Of a stretch of DNA of 64,000 nt, positions 48,154-59,435 are shown piece by piece. The notes beneath the pieces were generated by a model, which was not told the DNA's origin, searched no databases, and worked only from the letters and a program-made list of their open reading frames with translations. This DNA is from Methylobacterium gossipiicola (lineage in GTDB: Bacteria; Pseudomonadota; Alphaproteobacteria; Rhizobiales; Beijerinckiaceae): contig NZ_FOPM01000001.1 of assembly GCF_900113485.1 (NCBI RefSeq), positions 62,001 through 126,000 of the forward strand, given 5' to 3'. Within the stretch, counting starts at the first letter, position 1. Each line of letters opens with the position of its first letter. The position numbers and the translations under genes are program-made.

Positions 48154-49698
48154 CTACGAAACCACCGCGAAGTCCGTCGTGGCGGAGCGCCGGCGCACCG
48201 GTTCGAGGGCGCATCGGGTCTGGTTGCGGCCCCCGGCCTTGGCTTCGTAGAGGGCGCCGTCGGCGCGCCGGTAGAGGTCGCTCGCCGTGCCGGCCTCGTC
48301 CGAAGCGGCCGTGGCGCTCGCGAGGCCGATGCTCACCGTCACGGAGCCCGCCGGCAGGGAGGCCGAGGCCACGGTGAGCTTGGCCACCTCCGCGTGGATT
48401 CGCTGCGCGACGTGCAGGGCACCCGCCTGATCCGTGTCCCTGAGGAGCAGGACGAACTCCTCTCCGCCAACGCGGAACACCACGTCCTCCGATCGATGGA
48501 CGCTTGCCGCGAGGCGCAGTCCGAGGCCAACCAGCACCGCGTCGCCGACGGCATGGCCGTAGCGATCGTTGAAGCGCTTGAAGTGATCGGCATCGACCAC
48601 GAGCAGCGACAGGATTTCCCCCGTCTCGACGGCGACCTTCCAGGCTTCATCGAACGCCGTCTCGAACCGGCGTCGGTTCGACAGGCCCGTGAGGGCATCC
48701 GTGTCGGAGAGGCGCGCCAGCGTCGCTTGAGCCTCGGAGCGTCGCTGCAACTCTCGCCCGAACAGCAACGACAGCCCGACGGTGAGGCCGCACAGCACGA
48801 GCACGATGGAGCTGATGACCAGGGCCTTCTCGCGCCATTCCGCTTCGACCGCGTCCGCCGACAGGGCGATGCTCAGGATGAAGGGCAACTCGCCGACGCG
48901 CCCGAAGGTATGGTGCCGCACGATCCCGTCGCTGAAGGTCGGACTGACGAACGTGCCCTTCCCGTCCCGGAGGAACCGCTGAAAGTTGGGCGTCTCGGCG
49001 GAACTCTTACCGATCAGGGAATCGTCGTAAGGATAGCGCATGACGCGCGTTCCATCCGCTTGGTAGAGGTTGATCAGGCCGAGATGCCCGAGGCCGATAT
49101 CCCGGAACAAACGACTGAAATAGCTGAGCCGAAGACTGGCGACGGCGACACCGCCGAACGAACCATCCGGTTTATCGACCCGCCGGCTCAGGATGAGTGC
49201 TGACGTCCCGGTGAGGATCGTGACGATGGGCCGGCTGATATGCAGGCCGAGGTTTGCCTGGTCCCGATGCGCCTTGAAATAATGGCGCTCCGCGATCCCG
49301 GGAATTTGACGGGGCGGCAGCGCGCCGCTCTCGATGACGCTGCTCCCATGCTCGTCGAAGACCACGATCGCTCCCATGTCACGCGCGGAGGTGGCCCGAT
49401 CGAAGAGGAGCGTTTGCCGAAGTTCGGGATTCATCTGCGCGACGCCGGGCTGCGCGAGGCTCTCGATGAGGCCCTGGAGTGTGAGATCGATGATCTCGAC
49501 ATTGCGCGCGATGTCGCGGTCGAGGAGTTGAAGCAGGTTGCTGGCGTTCAATTCCGCCTTGGTCCAGGCGTCGCGCCGCAGGTCGAGGAGCATGAGGGCC
49601 GAGACGAGCAGCATGCCGATCGGCGCCAGGATACCCAGGACGATCCAGGTCTTCGCCGAGCGGAGGGTTCGCATCAGGGCGTGTTGACCAGTCTGCAC
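48154..49698 (-). CDS. Membrane diguanylate cyclase (Cache-like sensor + GGDEF)
   Basis: 514 residues from GTG at 49698 (GAGG eight bases ahead; ATG at 49674 is an alternative). Two membrane helices (about 18-38 and 290-310) enclose a periplasmic double-Cache-like sensor (LLQLLDRDIARNVEIIDLTLQGL, GAIVVFDEHGSSVIESG, DGSFGGVAVASLRLSYF). The cytoplasmic GGDEF domain has TDALTGLSNRRRFE, VDADHFKRFNDRYGHAVGD and the active site Gly411-Gly-Glu-Glu-Phe415. An inhibitory I-site RSED (402-405) precedes it by five residues. It should make cyclic di-GMP in response to an external small molecule, subject to product inhibition. No EAL domain is fused. Confidence 0.92.
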   Translation of the reverse strand: MQTGQHALMRTLRSAKTWIVLGILAPIGMLLVSALMLLDLRRDAWTKAELNASNLLQLLDRDIARNVEIIDLTLQGLIESLAQPGVAQMNPELRQTLLFDRATSARDMGAIVVFDEHGSSVIESGALPPRQIPGIAERHYFKAHRDQANLGLHISRPIVTILTGTSALILSRRVDKPDGSFGGVAVASLRLSYFSRLFRDIGLGHLGLINLYQADGTRVMRYPYDDSLIGKSSAETPNFQRFLRDGKGTFVSPTFSDGIVRHHTFGRVGELPFILSIALSADAVEAEWREKALVISSIVLVLCGLTVGLSLLFGRELQRRSEAQATLARLSDTDALTGLSNRRRFETAFDEAWKVAVETGEILSLLVVDADHFKRFNDRYGHAVGDAVLVGLGLRLAASVHRSEDVVFRVGGEEFVLLLRDTDQAGALHVAQRIHAEVAKLTVASASLPAGSVTVSIGLASATAASDEAGTASDLYRRADGALYEAKAGGRNQTRCALEPVRRRSATTDFAVVS

Positions 49699-50190
49699 GC
49701 AACACCTCGGATCTCAGCCGTGTTGCTAATCTAAAATCATCACGGACAAATTAACACTGAGGCGGGCATCCATTTTTTTAGCAGCGCCTCAATAACAAAC
49801 GTTTGTATTCAAATGCGGATACAAGCTCGTAATGCGTCGGTTCCGGCGGGCTATTGTCGAATTCGACCGGCGCACCGGACTCCGCGACGAGTGCCTTCCC
49901 GGGGGTACGGGTTCGAAGCCCTCGACGAGTGGACGGGACACGAGTGCCATCGGTCGCTTACGACGAAGCGAAGGGTGAAGATCAGGCCACGACGTCGGCG
50001 AGGCCCATGTCGCAAGGGACCACGAACCATGGGGCGCGCGGGCCGCTTCCGGTGCGTTTCGGTTCGCCTGGGGTGATCCGGAGTGTCGTTGCTCGATGTC
50101 GCGCGCGACCTCGTTGTGGAACACCCAGGCGGGGTCGTGGAGTCGATGCCCCCGGTTCGGTGCTCAGAGGTCGATGTCGCTGTCGTTTCC
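49699..50190. promoter_or_regulatory. Intergenic region with palindrome and AT-rich patch
   Basis: 492 bases upstream of the GGDEF gene, with no supported gene. Around 49720-49815 the DNA is unusually AT-rich for this genome. It holds a perfect 12-base palindrome ACAAACGTTTGT at 49795-49806 and an inverted repeat TGAGGCG (49758-49764) / CGCCTCA (49785-49791). These could be regulator sites for the GGDEF gene. The rest (49820-50190) shows nothing I can interpret. Confidence 0.4.
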
Positions 50191-50511
50191 CTATCGGGCG
50201 ACGACGCCGCGCCAGGCGGGGCGCCGGTCCGCCTCGTCCAGGGTATCGCCGGAGACGGCGGGCTGGGACACGAGGTGACGGGCGAACACGTCGGCGCCTT
50301 CGCGGGCGATCCGCTCGCGGACCTCCGGCGCCATGGCGTCCCAGGCCGCTGTGAGACTTTGGACGGGCAGTGCCTGGAGGGGCGAGACCTGCTGGGCGGC
50401 GGCCCGCAGCGACGCCGCCGGCTGGGCGGGGGCGTCGTCCGGCCTGTCTTTCAGGATGGCGAGGTAGGTGAGACCGCCGATCACCAGGGCGGCGCGAAGG
50501 GGAAACAGCAT
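50191..50511 (-). CDS. Small single-pass membrane protein of unknown function
   Basis: 106 residues from ATG at 50511. One N-terminal membrane helix (MLFPLRAALVIGGLTYLAIL) is followed by an Ala/Gln/Pro-rich linker and a helical C-terminal part (LTAAWDAMAPEVRERIAREGADVFARHLVSQ). The layout recalls small DUF5330-type proteins of rhizobia, but without their cysteines, so no family is assigned. It diverges from the histidine kinase gene. Confidence 0.6.
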   Translation of the reverse strand: MLFPLRAALVIGGLTYLAILKDRPDDAPAQPAASLRAAAQQVSPLQALPVQSLTAAWDAMAPEVRERIAREGADVFARHLVSQPAVSGDTLDEADRRPAWRGVVAR

Positions 50512-50880
50512 GGATCGGTCCGGGTCCGTCCCCGAAGGGCCAGGGGGGTGATCGTCAGCAACGCACGCGAACGGTAAAGCGGACATGATCCTGGCGGAAC
50601 GACTCTCCACAATGGTGAATGGTGATTTATCGGCGCCGTTCCGGTGCTGACCCACCTGTTTTATGCCTCGGCACCGGCACGAGATCCAATCGTCCGGTTG
50701 CACCGATCCAAGATGCAGCCCTCTGCGCAAATGTGGTTACCTTCCGGAAAGCATACGCAAACAGGCCGCCCCACAGCCGCAACACTCGCTTAAGTCCGGT
50801 CTGCGACGGTTCGAACAGTCGAGTTCTAGTCGAGCCAAGGGGCGTCGGACGGGCCATGTCGGGCTCCATCCGCGCTGTGC
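50512..50880. other. Divergent intergenic region ahead of the histidine kinase
   Basis: 369 bases with no supported gene. A short AT-richer part around 50735-50765 (GCGCAAATGTGGTTACCTTC) contains the palindrome TTCCGGAA and is the likeliest promoter area, but no -35/-10 pair is convincing. Confidence 0.4.
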
Positions 50881-52809
<1,929 letters not shown>

Positions 52810-52847
52810 GCCCGTGCCCTGAACTTCGGCGGCCCGTCGCCGCTCCC

Positions 52848-52883
52848 CCGGCTCGCCCCTTCCGCAAGGAGGGGGCGAGCCGG
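52848..52883 (+). terminator. Hairpin after the histidine kinase
   Basis: CCGGCTCGCCCC (52848-52859) pairs perfectly with GGGGCGAGCCGG (52872-52883). It lies 38 bases after the kinase stop and has no T run, so it may be a factor-dependent terminator or a processing element ahead of the peptidoglycan-binding gene. Confidence 0.5.
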
Positions 52884-52959
52884 CGCGTCTCATCGTTCCG
52901 TCGCCGCGGGGCGACGCGGCCGATGGCGTCGCCCGTGCAACCGTCCTGAGGAAGCCGCC

Positions 52960-53688
52960 ATGCGCGATCAGCGCGAGATCATCGTTCCGCCCCAGCCGCG
53001 TGGCCCCCGGGCGGATGCCGCCACCCGGCGCCAGCGTGCCGCCGCCGACGAGCACCCCCGGGGCTGGCTCGCCGATCTCGGCGCCATCGGTGGTTGGGCC
53101 GGGCGCCTCTTGATGAACCGGCCTGGCGACGTGGCCGGCTTCGTCGTGGTGGTGGGCGCCGCCGCCTTCATCTCCCTCAATGCCCTGGGCTATCAGGCCG
53201 GCCGTCATCCGGCGCCGATTTTTCCGAAGCTTCCGCCACGCCAGACGGCCGAGAAGCCGAGCCCCCGCCGCGTCGAGGCGCCGAAGGTCGAGGCGGCGAA
53301 AACGGACCCGATCAAGACCGACGCGGCGAAGACCGAGATCGCCAGGGTCGAGGTGCCGAAGCCGGAGGCCGCGAAGGCCGACACGCCCCGGATCGCCCTG
53401 ATCCAGCCGACGCCACGTCCGATCTCGCGGGACACCCTCGGCGAAATCGCCCGCGCGGGCGAGACCACCTCGTCGGTGACGCCGAAATCCGATCCGGCCG
53501 TGGCGAAAGCCCAGCGTGCCCTGGTTAAACTCGGTTACGGCCCCCTCAAGGCCGACGGCATCCTCGGCACGGGCACCCGCGCGGCCATCGAGCGGTTCGA
53601 GCGCGACCGCAAGCTTCCGGTGAAGGGCGAGCCCACGGGGCGGACCTTGCGCGAACTCGCCGCCCGCGCCGCCAACGCGCCGGGGTGA
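52960..53688 (+). CDS. Membrane-anchored peptidoglycan-binding domain protein
   Basis: 242 residues. A basic cytoplasmic tail (1-50) is followed by one membrane helix (about 57-78, GDVAGFVVVVGAAAFISLNAL), a Lys/Glu/Ala-rich stalk with repeats of the type VEAAKTDPIKTDAAKTE (about 95-135), and a PG_binding_1 domain at the C-terminus (DPAVAKAQRALVKLGYGPLKADGILGTGTRAAIERFERDRKL). It would link the inner membrane to the cell wall. It lies 150 bases after the kinase and ahead of DUF1491, a neighbourhood I associate with Hyphomicrobiales. Confidence 0.87.
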   Translation: MRDQREIIVPPQPRGPRADAATRRQRAAADEHPRGWLADLGAIGGWAGRLLMNRPGDVAGFVVVVGAAAFISLNALGYQAGRHPAPIFPKLPPRQTAEKPSPRRVEAPKVEAAKTDPIKTDAAKTEIARVEVPKPEAAKADTPRIALIQPTPRPISRDTLGEIARAGETTSSVTPKSDPAVAKAQRALVKLGYGPLKADGILGTGTRAAIERFERDRKLPVKGEPTGRTLRELAARAANAPG

Positions 53689-53842
53689 CGGAATTCACGG
53701 CATCTCCCTCGGCCGATACGGTGTCGGCTCGATGGAAGGGACGACTGTCCCGCGAAGCTTATCCGGCGCTTGCGGACAAGCGACATCCGTCATGCCGTGG
53801 AATCGAACGGCGTTCGTCTGAAAAGTCGGCTATAGCCGGCCG

Positions 53843-54184
53843 ATGGCACGCTTGCGTTCGGATTTCTGGGTCTCGGCACATTTGCGCCGCCTCGGCGTCG
53901 AGGGGATCGCGGCCGTGCAGCGACGGCGCGGCGCGGCGGAGGCGGGCGCGATCTTCGTCAAGGTCGATCGCCTCGACGGACGGGCCGACCTCTACGGACC
54001 GGCGCCGCAATCCCTCGTCGATGCGGAATCCGATTCGGACCGCCGCTTCGTCGCCCTGATGCAGGCGGCGGAGCCGCCCGACGTCGAGATCCGCCTCGGC
54101 AAGGAATTGCGCTTCGACGACGACCTCTGGATCATCGAGATCGACGACCGCGCGGGTCGCCATCTCCTCGATCTCGCCGAGTAG
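53843..54184 (+). CDS. DUF1491 family protein
   Basis: 113 residues. The family phrases are clear: MARLRSDFWVSAHLRRLGVEGI, then AVQRRRGAAEAGAIFVKVDRLDG, ADLYGPAPQSL, DRRFVALM and FDDDLWIIEIDDRAGRHLL. Small, cytoplasmic and found almost only in alphaproteobacteria; function unknown. Many relatives sit beside a peptidoglycan-binding protein and DUF2336, as here. It converges with DUF2336, 27 bases between stops. Confidence 0.9.
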   Translation: MARLRSDFWVSAHLRRLGVEGIAAVQRRRGAAEAGAIFVKVDRLDGRADLYGPAPQSLVDAESDSDRRFVALMQAAEPPDVEIRLGKELRFDDDLWIIEIDDRAGRHLLDLAE

Positions 54185-54211
54185 GGCGAAAGCGCCCCGA
54201 GATCGTCGCGC

Positions 54212-55339
54212 TCAGGACGTCTGCCGCGCGCGGCCCGGAAGAGCGGGGCGCGCCGGGGCCCGCTCGACGGCGCTTGGCGAGACGCGAGGCCGGGCGGCAT
54301 CCGGCGCGTTGTAGGGCTGGTGCGCCCGTGGATCGCCCGCGCGGTCGGGGAGGGCGGTGCCCAGGATGGCGCCGAGGAGGTCTCGGGCGGCCGGGCGCTC
54401 GACCTTGCGGAACAGCTTGACCAACGTGAACACCCGGTCGACGGAACGCGCCACGGCCTCGTTCAGGGTGAGGAAGACGTAGACGGCTTCCTCCTCGTGC
54501 AGCCCGGCGGCGCGCAGGGCGAGGGTGAGGAGATCGTAGCGGACATGGGGGTCCGGTGTCGTCGCGAGGAAGTCCCGGCGCAGGCCGAGCATCTCGGCGA
54601 GCGCACCGATGAAGCCGGCGACGTCGCCGCGTCCGGAGAAGCCCATCAGGACCGCGCCGGCTTCGCGGGGCGGGGCCGGGCAGGGGCGCAGGTTCGCCGT
54701 CCCCGCCACGGCCTCGGCGATGGCGTCGCGATGGTCCTCGTCGGCGAGGAGGAACAGGGGGGATAGGTCGGCGGGCGCCAGATCGGTGCGGGCGAGGAGT
54801 GCTCGACCGAGTTCGGCCGAGCGGCGGCCACGGCCGACGAGACGCGTGAGGGCTTCGGCGCTGAACGTGATGCGGGTGTTGTGCGCCAGCGCCATGTCGA
54901 CCTCGGGCACATCGCGCGCCGCCAGGGCATTGGCGGTGGCCCGGTTGAGGTCGGCCCGTCCGGCGAGGGCGGCGCCGAGATCGGCCCCGTCGGCCAGGGC
55001 CGCTTCGATGATGGAGGGCGTGAGACGGGGAGCCTGGGCCACGACGACATCGCGAATCTTGCCGCCGCGCGCGGCCAGCGCCGCCAGCAGGCCGGGAGGC
55101 GTTTCGGCGAATCCCGCGAGCTTGTGGGCGACGATCTCGGCCGTTTCCTCGTCGACGATGGGGATGAGCCCACCCGCCAGCGCCTCGAAAGCCTCGACGG
55201 TCTTTCGGTCGCGGAACGGAGCCGACAAAAACAGGTCCGTCTGCACCCGCAGGATCACGGGTTTAAGATCGAGGGTGTCGAGGCGCGACAACTCGATCAG
55301 GCCGGAAAGGTCCGGCGCATCGTCGACAGATGGGTGCAT
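54212..55339 (-). CDS. DUF2336 family protein
   Basis: 375 residues, all helical, no signal or membrane segment. The family shows HEAT-like helical repeats; phrases include DRKTVEAFEALAGGLIPIVDEETAEIVAHKLAGF, GGKIRDVVVAQAPRLTPSIIEAAL, VDMALAHNTRITFSAEAL, and LFLLADEDHRDAIAEAV. DUF2336 proteins are alphaproteobacterial and of unknown function. A perfect inverted repeat lies 19-46 bases upstream of the ATG at 55339. The C-terminal 50 residues are Pro/Arg-rich and probably disordered. Confidence 0.9.
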   Translation of the reverse strand: MHPSVDDAPDLSGLIELSRLDTLDLKPVILRVQTDLFLSAPFRDRKTVEAFEALAGGLIPIVDEETAEIVAHKLAGFAETPPGLLAALAARGGKIRDVVVAQAPRLTPSIIEAALADGADLGAALAGRADLNRATANALAARDVPEVDMALAHNTRITFSAEALTRLVGRGRRSAELGRALLARTDLAPADLSPLFLLADEDHRDAIAEAVAGTANLRPCPAPPREAGAVLMGFSGRGDVAGFIGALAEMLGLRRDFLATTPDPHVRYDLLTLALRAAGLHEEEAVYVFLTLNEAVARSVDRVFTLVKLFRKVERPAARDLLGAILGTALPDRAGDPRAHQPYNAPDAARPRVSPSAVERAPARPALPGRARQTS

Positions 55340-55352
55340 GGCACTTCGATTA

Positions 55353-55389
55353 CGCAGAACTCGCTATCAAAAGACTTAGCGAGTTTGCG
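55353..55389 (-). promoter_or_regulatory. Inverted repeat just upstream of the DUF2336 gene
   Basis: AACTCGCTA (55358-55366) and TAGCGAGTT (55377-55385) pair perfectly around a ten-base loop; with one bulged base the arms extend to CGCA and TGCG (55353-55389). It ends 14 bases before the start codon, so it could hide the ribosome-binding site as RNA or serve as a repressor site as DNA. Confidence 0.45.
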
Positions 55390-55562
55390 TGAATCAGGCT
55401 TTAACCCTCCGAAGGCCGTCCGTCTCAGCTTGCGCCATCCCCGCAAATCACAGGCGCGGCCCAAGCCGGGGGGCGGGCGGAGGAAATGTCCGCCCGCCCT
55501 GGGCGTCGCGCTCCCCGGTATCCGTGCCGGACCCGGGGAGACGACGCATGGTGTGACCGCGC

Positions 55563-57113
55563 TCAGTGGAGCGGACGGACTTTTCCGCTGCCCGCCTCGG
55601 CGGTCTTGTCCACAGATTTGGGCAGGGGCAGCACCACAGGGCTCGCCGTTCCGGCCGGCATCGGGGTGGCGGGAATCGCGCTCGGGACCACGGAGGCTGC
55701 GCCGTTCGCCTGGGGTTTCGCCCCGTGATTGGCGGCGGGGATGCCCGACTTCGCCGTATCGAGGGGCAGAACCGCAGGGGCGTCCGGTGCCTTGGTGTCC
55801 TCCGGGGCGGCCTCGGAGGGACCGGCCAGAACCTCCGTCGGCGCCTTCCAAACGAAGGCGTCGAGACGGCCGGTGACGGGCGAGATCGGCGCCCAGGTCT
55901 CGGAGGCGATGCCGTCGGCGATCCACAAGGGATCGCGCGGGGCGTGGGCGGCGCGGGCGAGCCACTCGCGGGCGCGGGCCGAGCCGGAGCCGTGCTCGGT
56001 CTCCTCCAGGCGGGCCATGGCGAGGCAGGTGCGGACGGAGGGGCGGTCGTTCAGGAGCGGTGCCAGAACCTCGCGGGCCTTGGCGAAGTCGCGGGCGTCG
56101 TAGGCCGTTTGCGCCAGGGCGAGACGGGCTTCCGGATGCCACGACGAGATCCGCGCCAGATTCTCGGCCTTGGCGAGGCGGTCGCGGACGGAATCGCCCG
56201 TGCGCAGGGTGATGTAGGTCTTGGCCACGTCCGGATGCGGTCCGGCGCGCCAGGCAGCTTCGAGCACCTTGCCGGCCCGGCGCAGGTCGCCCCGGCGGGC
56301 GAGGAGGCGCCCGGCCAGAACCGCCGCCGGCACGAGGTCGGGGGCGAGCTTGACGGCGCGCATCACCCGCTCGGTGGCGGCCTCCGGCTCGCCGGCCTCG
56401 CGCTCCTGGGCGGCGGCGGTGAGCAGGACAGCGCGCTGGCGCCGGGAGACGCTCTTCTCGATGAGGCCGAGGGAGGCGCGGCGCTCCACGGTCTCCGTGG
56501 CGCCGGTCCAGTCGCCATCCGCGCATTGCGCCTCGAGAACGGCCTCGTTGGCCCAGGTGACGCTCGGGGCGAGGCGGGCGGCCTCGGCGGCATAGGCACG
56601 GGCGGAGACGTCGTCCTCGCGGCGGCGGGCCTCGACGAACAGGCCGCGCAGGCCGAGCACCCGGGTCTCGGGATCGTCGACCATGCGCTGGAAGGCGGAT
56701 TCGGCTGCCTCGCGGTCGCCCGAGATCTGCGCGGCCTGCGCCTTCAGGAGCAGGGCGAGGGGTTCGGAACCGAGCAGGCGCTCGGCGTCGTTGGCGTGGC
56801 GGCGGGCGGCCATGGGATCGCCGGAGCCCACCGCGACCATGCCGCGCGATAGGGCGGAGTAGCCCTTGGCCCGACGCCGCTCGCGCGAACCGCGCACCAG
56901 GGTCTCGGGCAGGGTGATGAACCCACGCACGATGGCCCAAATGAAGCCCACCACGATGGCCGCGATGAGCACACCGATGAGCGCGATGGCAAGGCTGATG
57001 ACGACCTCGTAGCCGCTCCACACGATGGTGACGGTACCGGGGTGGTCGGCGATCCACGTCGCGCCGTAGGCGGCGACGGCGAGGAGAGCCAGGAAGGCGA
57101 GAGCGCGCCACAT
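55563..57113 (-). CDS. hemY: HemY-like membrane TPR protein
   Basis: 516 residues. Two membrane helices at the N-terminus (about 2-20 and 38-62, with WSGYEVVISLAIALIGVLIAAI) form the HemY_N domain, followed by a long run of TPR-like helical repeats (about 95-400) and a Pro/Ala-rich tail. This is the alpha/gammaproteobacterial HemY linked to haem biosynthesis clusters, not the Bacillus protoporphyrinogen oxidase of the same name. Its exact role is unknown. It follows the Mic60 gene (105 bases) and hemD, the usual order hemD-mic60-hemY. Confidence 0.9.
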   Translation of the reverse strand: MWRALAFLALLAVAAYGATWIADHPGTVTIVWSGYEVVISLAIALIGVLIAAIVVGFIWAIVRGFITLPETLVRGSRERRRAKGYSALSRGMVAVGSGDPMAARRHANDAERLLGSEPLALLLKAQAAQISGDREAAESAFQRMVDDPETRVLGLRGLFVEARRREDDVSARAYAAEAARLAPSVTWANEAVLEAQCADGDWTGATETVERRASLGLIEKSVSRRQRAVLLTAAAQEREAGEPEAATERVMRAVKLAPDLVPAAVLAGRLLARRGDLRRAGKVLEAAWRAGPHPDVAKTYITLRTGDSVRDRLAKAENLARISSWHPEARLALAQTAYDARDFAKAREVLAPLLNDRPSVRTCLAMARLEETEHGSGSARAREWLARAAHAPRDPLWIADGIASETWAPISPVTGRLDAFVWKAPTEVLAGPSEAAPEDTKAPDAPAVLPLDTAKSGIPAANHGAKPQANGAASVVPSAIPATPMPAGTASPVVLPLPKSVDKTAEAGSGKVRPLH

Positions 57114-57218
57114 GGGATCAGAAACTCCTGGGCGTGTCGCCGGTCATGCCGACGGCGCCGTAATCCGGGAATGGGAGCGACCGGCGCTCCCGTCGATGCA
57201 ACGTTTGTGGGGCGGCGT

Positions 57219-59303
57219 TCAACGGGGGGCGCTCGCCGTCGGCAGCCCCTTGAAGGCCTCAGCCAGCAGGGCCTGGGCCGCCTCGCCTGCGGCCGCGCGG
57301 GACTTCAGCCGGGTGCCGAAGTCGCCCGCCTCGGCACGGATGGTCTCCGGCAGGACGGCGAAGGCCTGGGCGGCATCGCCGATCGCGCCTCGATCGAGGG
57401 CATCCTGGATCTTCGGCAGCGGATCGGCGGCGGGGGCCGCGCCCTGGCCGGACGGCGCGGGGGTATCGACCTTGCGGACCTGGACGATGGACTCGGCCAT
57501 GCTCAGGAGTTTCTGGCTGAAATCCCCGGTTTCCGCCACGGACCGGACCTGGGCGGCCCGGCGGCTCGCCGCGATCTTGTCCGCCACCGTGCGGAACTCC
57601 GCCGCGAGGGCGCGGGCCGTCGGCGCGCCGCGATCGGCGAAGACCGCCAGGGCCGTGAGGCGCGCGGGGTCGCCGGGCTCGTAATTGCGCAGGGCCGTCA
57701 GGGCGTCGGCATAGGGCGCGCCAGTGTTCAGGGCCGTGACGATCCGGTCCGCCGCCACCACCCGCAGGGCCGCCTGGACGGTGGCGGTTTCGGCCCGGGT
57801 CGACACCGCCTTGTCGAGGCCCGCGATCTTCTCGCCCTGGGCCTGGATCTGGGTTTCGACCTGCCGTTCGATGCCCTTGGCGGCTTCCGCGGCTTGCGTC
57901 CTGGCGGTCTCGGCCGCCTGCTGGCTCGCCTGGGTGGCCGCCTGGACCTTGGCGTCGAGGCTCTGCTGGGTCTCGGTGAGCTTCTGACCGAGGCCCTGGA
58001 TCGCATCGGCATTGGCCTTCGCGCGGGCGTCGAGGGCCGTCTGGAGGGCCGCGAGCTTCGGCGCGAGGTCGGGTTGCTCAGCGGGCTTGCCGGTGGCGGC
58101 GGCCTTGGTTTCCAGGGCCTTGAGGCGGTCGGCCAAGGCCGTCACCTCGGTGTTCGTGGGCGCCACCGCCATGCGGGCGTCGCCGCCCTGCTGGCCCGGC
58201 TCCTCCTGCAGGGCCGAGACCCGCTGGTCGAGGCTGTCGAGGCGGGCGACGAGGTCGGCCGGTACGGTGGCGTCCCGTGGCGCGGCACCCTCGGTGGGGG
58301 CCGGCGCCGCACTGGCCTTCTTCAGGGCCTCGCGGGCGGTGGAGACGGCCTCCGGCACCGCCTTCACGGCCGTCTCGTTGGCGGCGACGCGCTGCGAGAG
58401 GCGCGCGACCTCGTCCTTGGGAGCGAGGGCCGCGATCCGCTGGTCGAGGGCGGCGAGGCGGCCGTCATCGCCCGGCGGCAGGAGGCCCGCGCGTTCGATG
58501 CCGAACAGCAGGCCGGCGCCGATGACGCCGCCGAGGAGGCCGGCGGTGGCGACGGAGCCGAAGCCCGGACCGCGCGCGGCGGGGGCGGCGGCCGGCGTCG
58601 GAGAAATCTTGGGCGTCGTGCCGCTCGCGGCTTTGGTCGAGTCACCCATCGAACCAAGGGGAGAGGTCTTCGCGTCCGAAGCCTTCGCGTCGCCCGGTTT
58701 CGGCGCCGCGTTCGGCGTGGGACCCGCGCCCATCGGGGCGGCTTTCTGGGCCGGAGGCGGATCGGGCAGGCGCTTGGCCTTCAGGTCGATGATCGGACCA
58801 TCCGTCACCGCGCCGGCCGGCTTGGCCGGCGTCGGGCCGCTGCCCGGGAAGGTCGCGGTCTTCGGGCTATCCTTGGGGGCGTCCTTGATCGCGTCGGGTT
58901 TGCCCGGCTCGACCTTCGCATCCTTGACGGGATCGGGCTGCTTGCCGGGCTGACCCGGATTCACCGCGCCGGGCTTCGCGTCGGACGGCTTGCCGATCTC
59001 GACCACCTTGGGGGCCTCGCCGGGTTTGAGACCCTCGGCGGATTTCGGGGTGTCGGCGGCCTTGGCCGAATCCCCGGGCTTCGCGGCGCCCGGCTGGATC
59101 GTCCCCGGGGTCGCCGGCTTGGCGCCTTCACCGGGAAGACCTGCGGGCTTGCCCCCGGCGGGGTCGGGCTTGCCCGGACTCGCGTCGGTCTTCGGCCCCG
59201 TCGCGGTCGGCGTCGTGGGAGAGGCGGGCGGCTTCGCGGCCTCGGGCGCGCGCGGTCCGGGATTGTTGCCCGGCCGGTTGGCGTCGCTGTTGGGTGGTTT
59301 CAC
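57219..59303 (-). CDS. Mic60/mitofilin-like inner-membrane protein (COG4223)
   Basis: 694 residues from GTG at 59303, which has GGGAG nine bases upstream; the frame is open to 59408 but the extra residues are not needed. The first 250 residues are Pro/Ala/Lys/Gly-rich low-complexity sequence. One membrane helix follows (about 255-280, VATAGLLGGVIGAGLLFGIE), then a coiled coil (285-510, rich in Ala, Gln, Glu) and a C-terminal mitofilin domain (about 530-690, TALNTGAPYADALTALRNYEPGDPARLTALAVFADRGAPTARALAAEF). Location between hemD and hemY is that of alphaproteobacterial Mic60, which shapes inner-membrane folds and relates to mitochondrial cristae proteins. Confidence 0.88.
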   Translation of the reverse strand: MKPPNSDANRPGNNPGPRAPEAAKPPASPTTPTATGPKTDASPGKPDPAGGKPAGLPGEGAKPATPGTIQPGAAKPGDSAKAADTPKSAEGLKPGEAPKVVEIGKPSDAKPGAVNPGQPGKQPDPVKDAKVEPGKPDAIKDAPKDSPKTATFPGSGPTPAKPAGAVTDGPIIDLKAKRLPDPPPAQKAAPMGAGPTPNAAPKPGDAKASDAKTSPLGSMGDSTKAASGTTPKISPTPAAAPAARGPGFGSVATAGLLGGVIGAGLLFGIERAGLLPPGDDGRLAALDQRIAALAPKDEVARLSQRVAANETAVKAVPEAVSTAREALKKASAAPAPTEGAAPRDATVPADLVARLDSLDQRVSALQEEPGQQGGDARMAVAPTNTEVTALADRLKALETKAAATGKPAEQPDLAPKLAALQTALDARAKANADAIQGLGQKLTETQQSLDAKVQAATQASQQAAETARTQAAEAAKGIERQVETQIQAQGEKIAGLDKAVSTRAETATVQAALRVVAADRIVTALNTGAPYADALTALRNYEPGDPARLTALAVFADRGAPTARALAAEFRTVADKIAASRRAAQVRSVAETGDFSQKLLSMAESIVQVRKVDTPAPSGQGAAPAADPLPKIQDALDRGAIGDAAQAFAVLPETIRAEAGDFGTRLKSRAAAGEAAQALLAEAFKGLPTASAPR

Positions 59304-59435
59304 GGCTCGTTGCTCCCTTCCGGACGCTGCCGTTGTCGCCTGCACCGGGTTGGCACCCTCGGGTCTCGGCGATCGCAGCCCAGCTTGTTGAATTCGTCCT
59401 AGCACCACGGCCCGCGCCTGAGCGAGGCCCTTCCG

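Noticed and set aside
49899-49922. TpsiC-arm-like sequence (GGGTTCGAAGCCC)
   Set aside because: No anticodon arm, D arm or acceptor stem can be placed around it at tRNA distances.
50083-50577. Plus-strand open frame of 164 codons opposite the small membrane protein
   Set aside because: Composition is shadow-like, while the minus-strand frame has a proper membrane helix and a plausible start.
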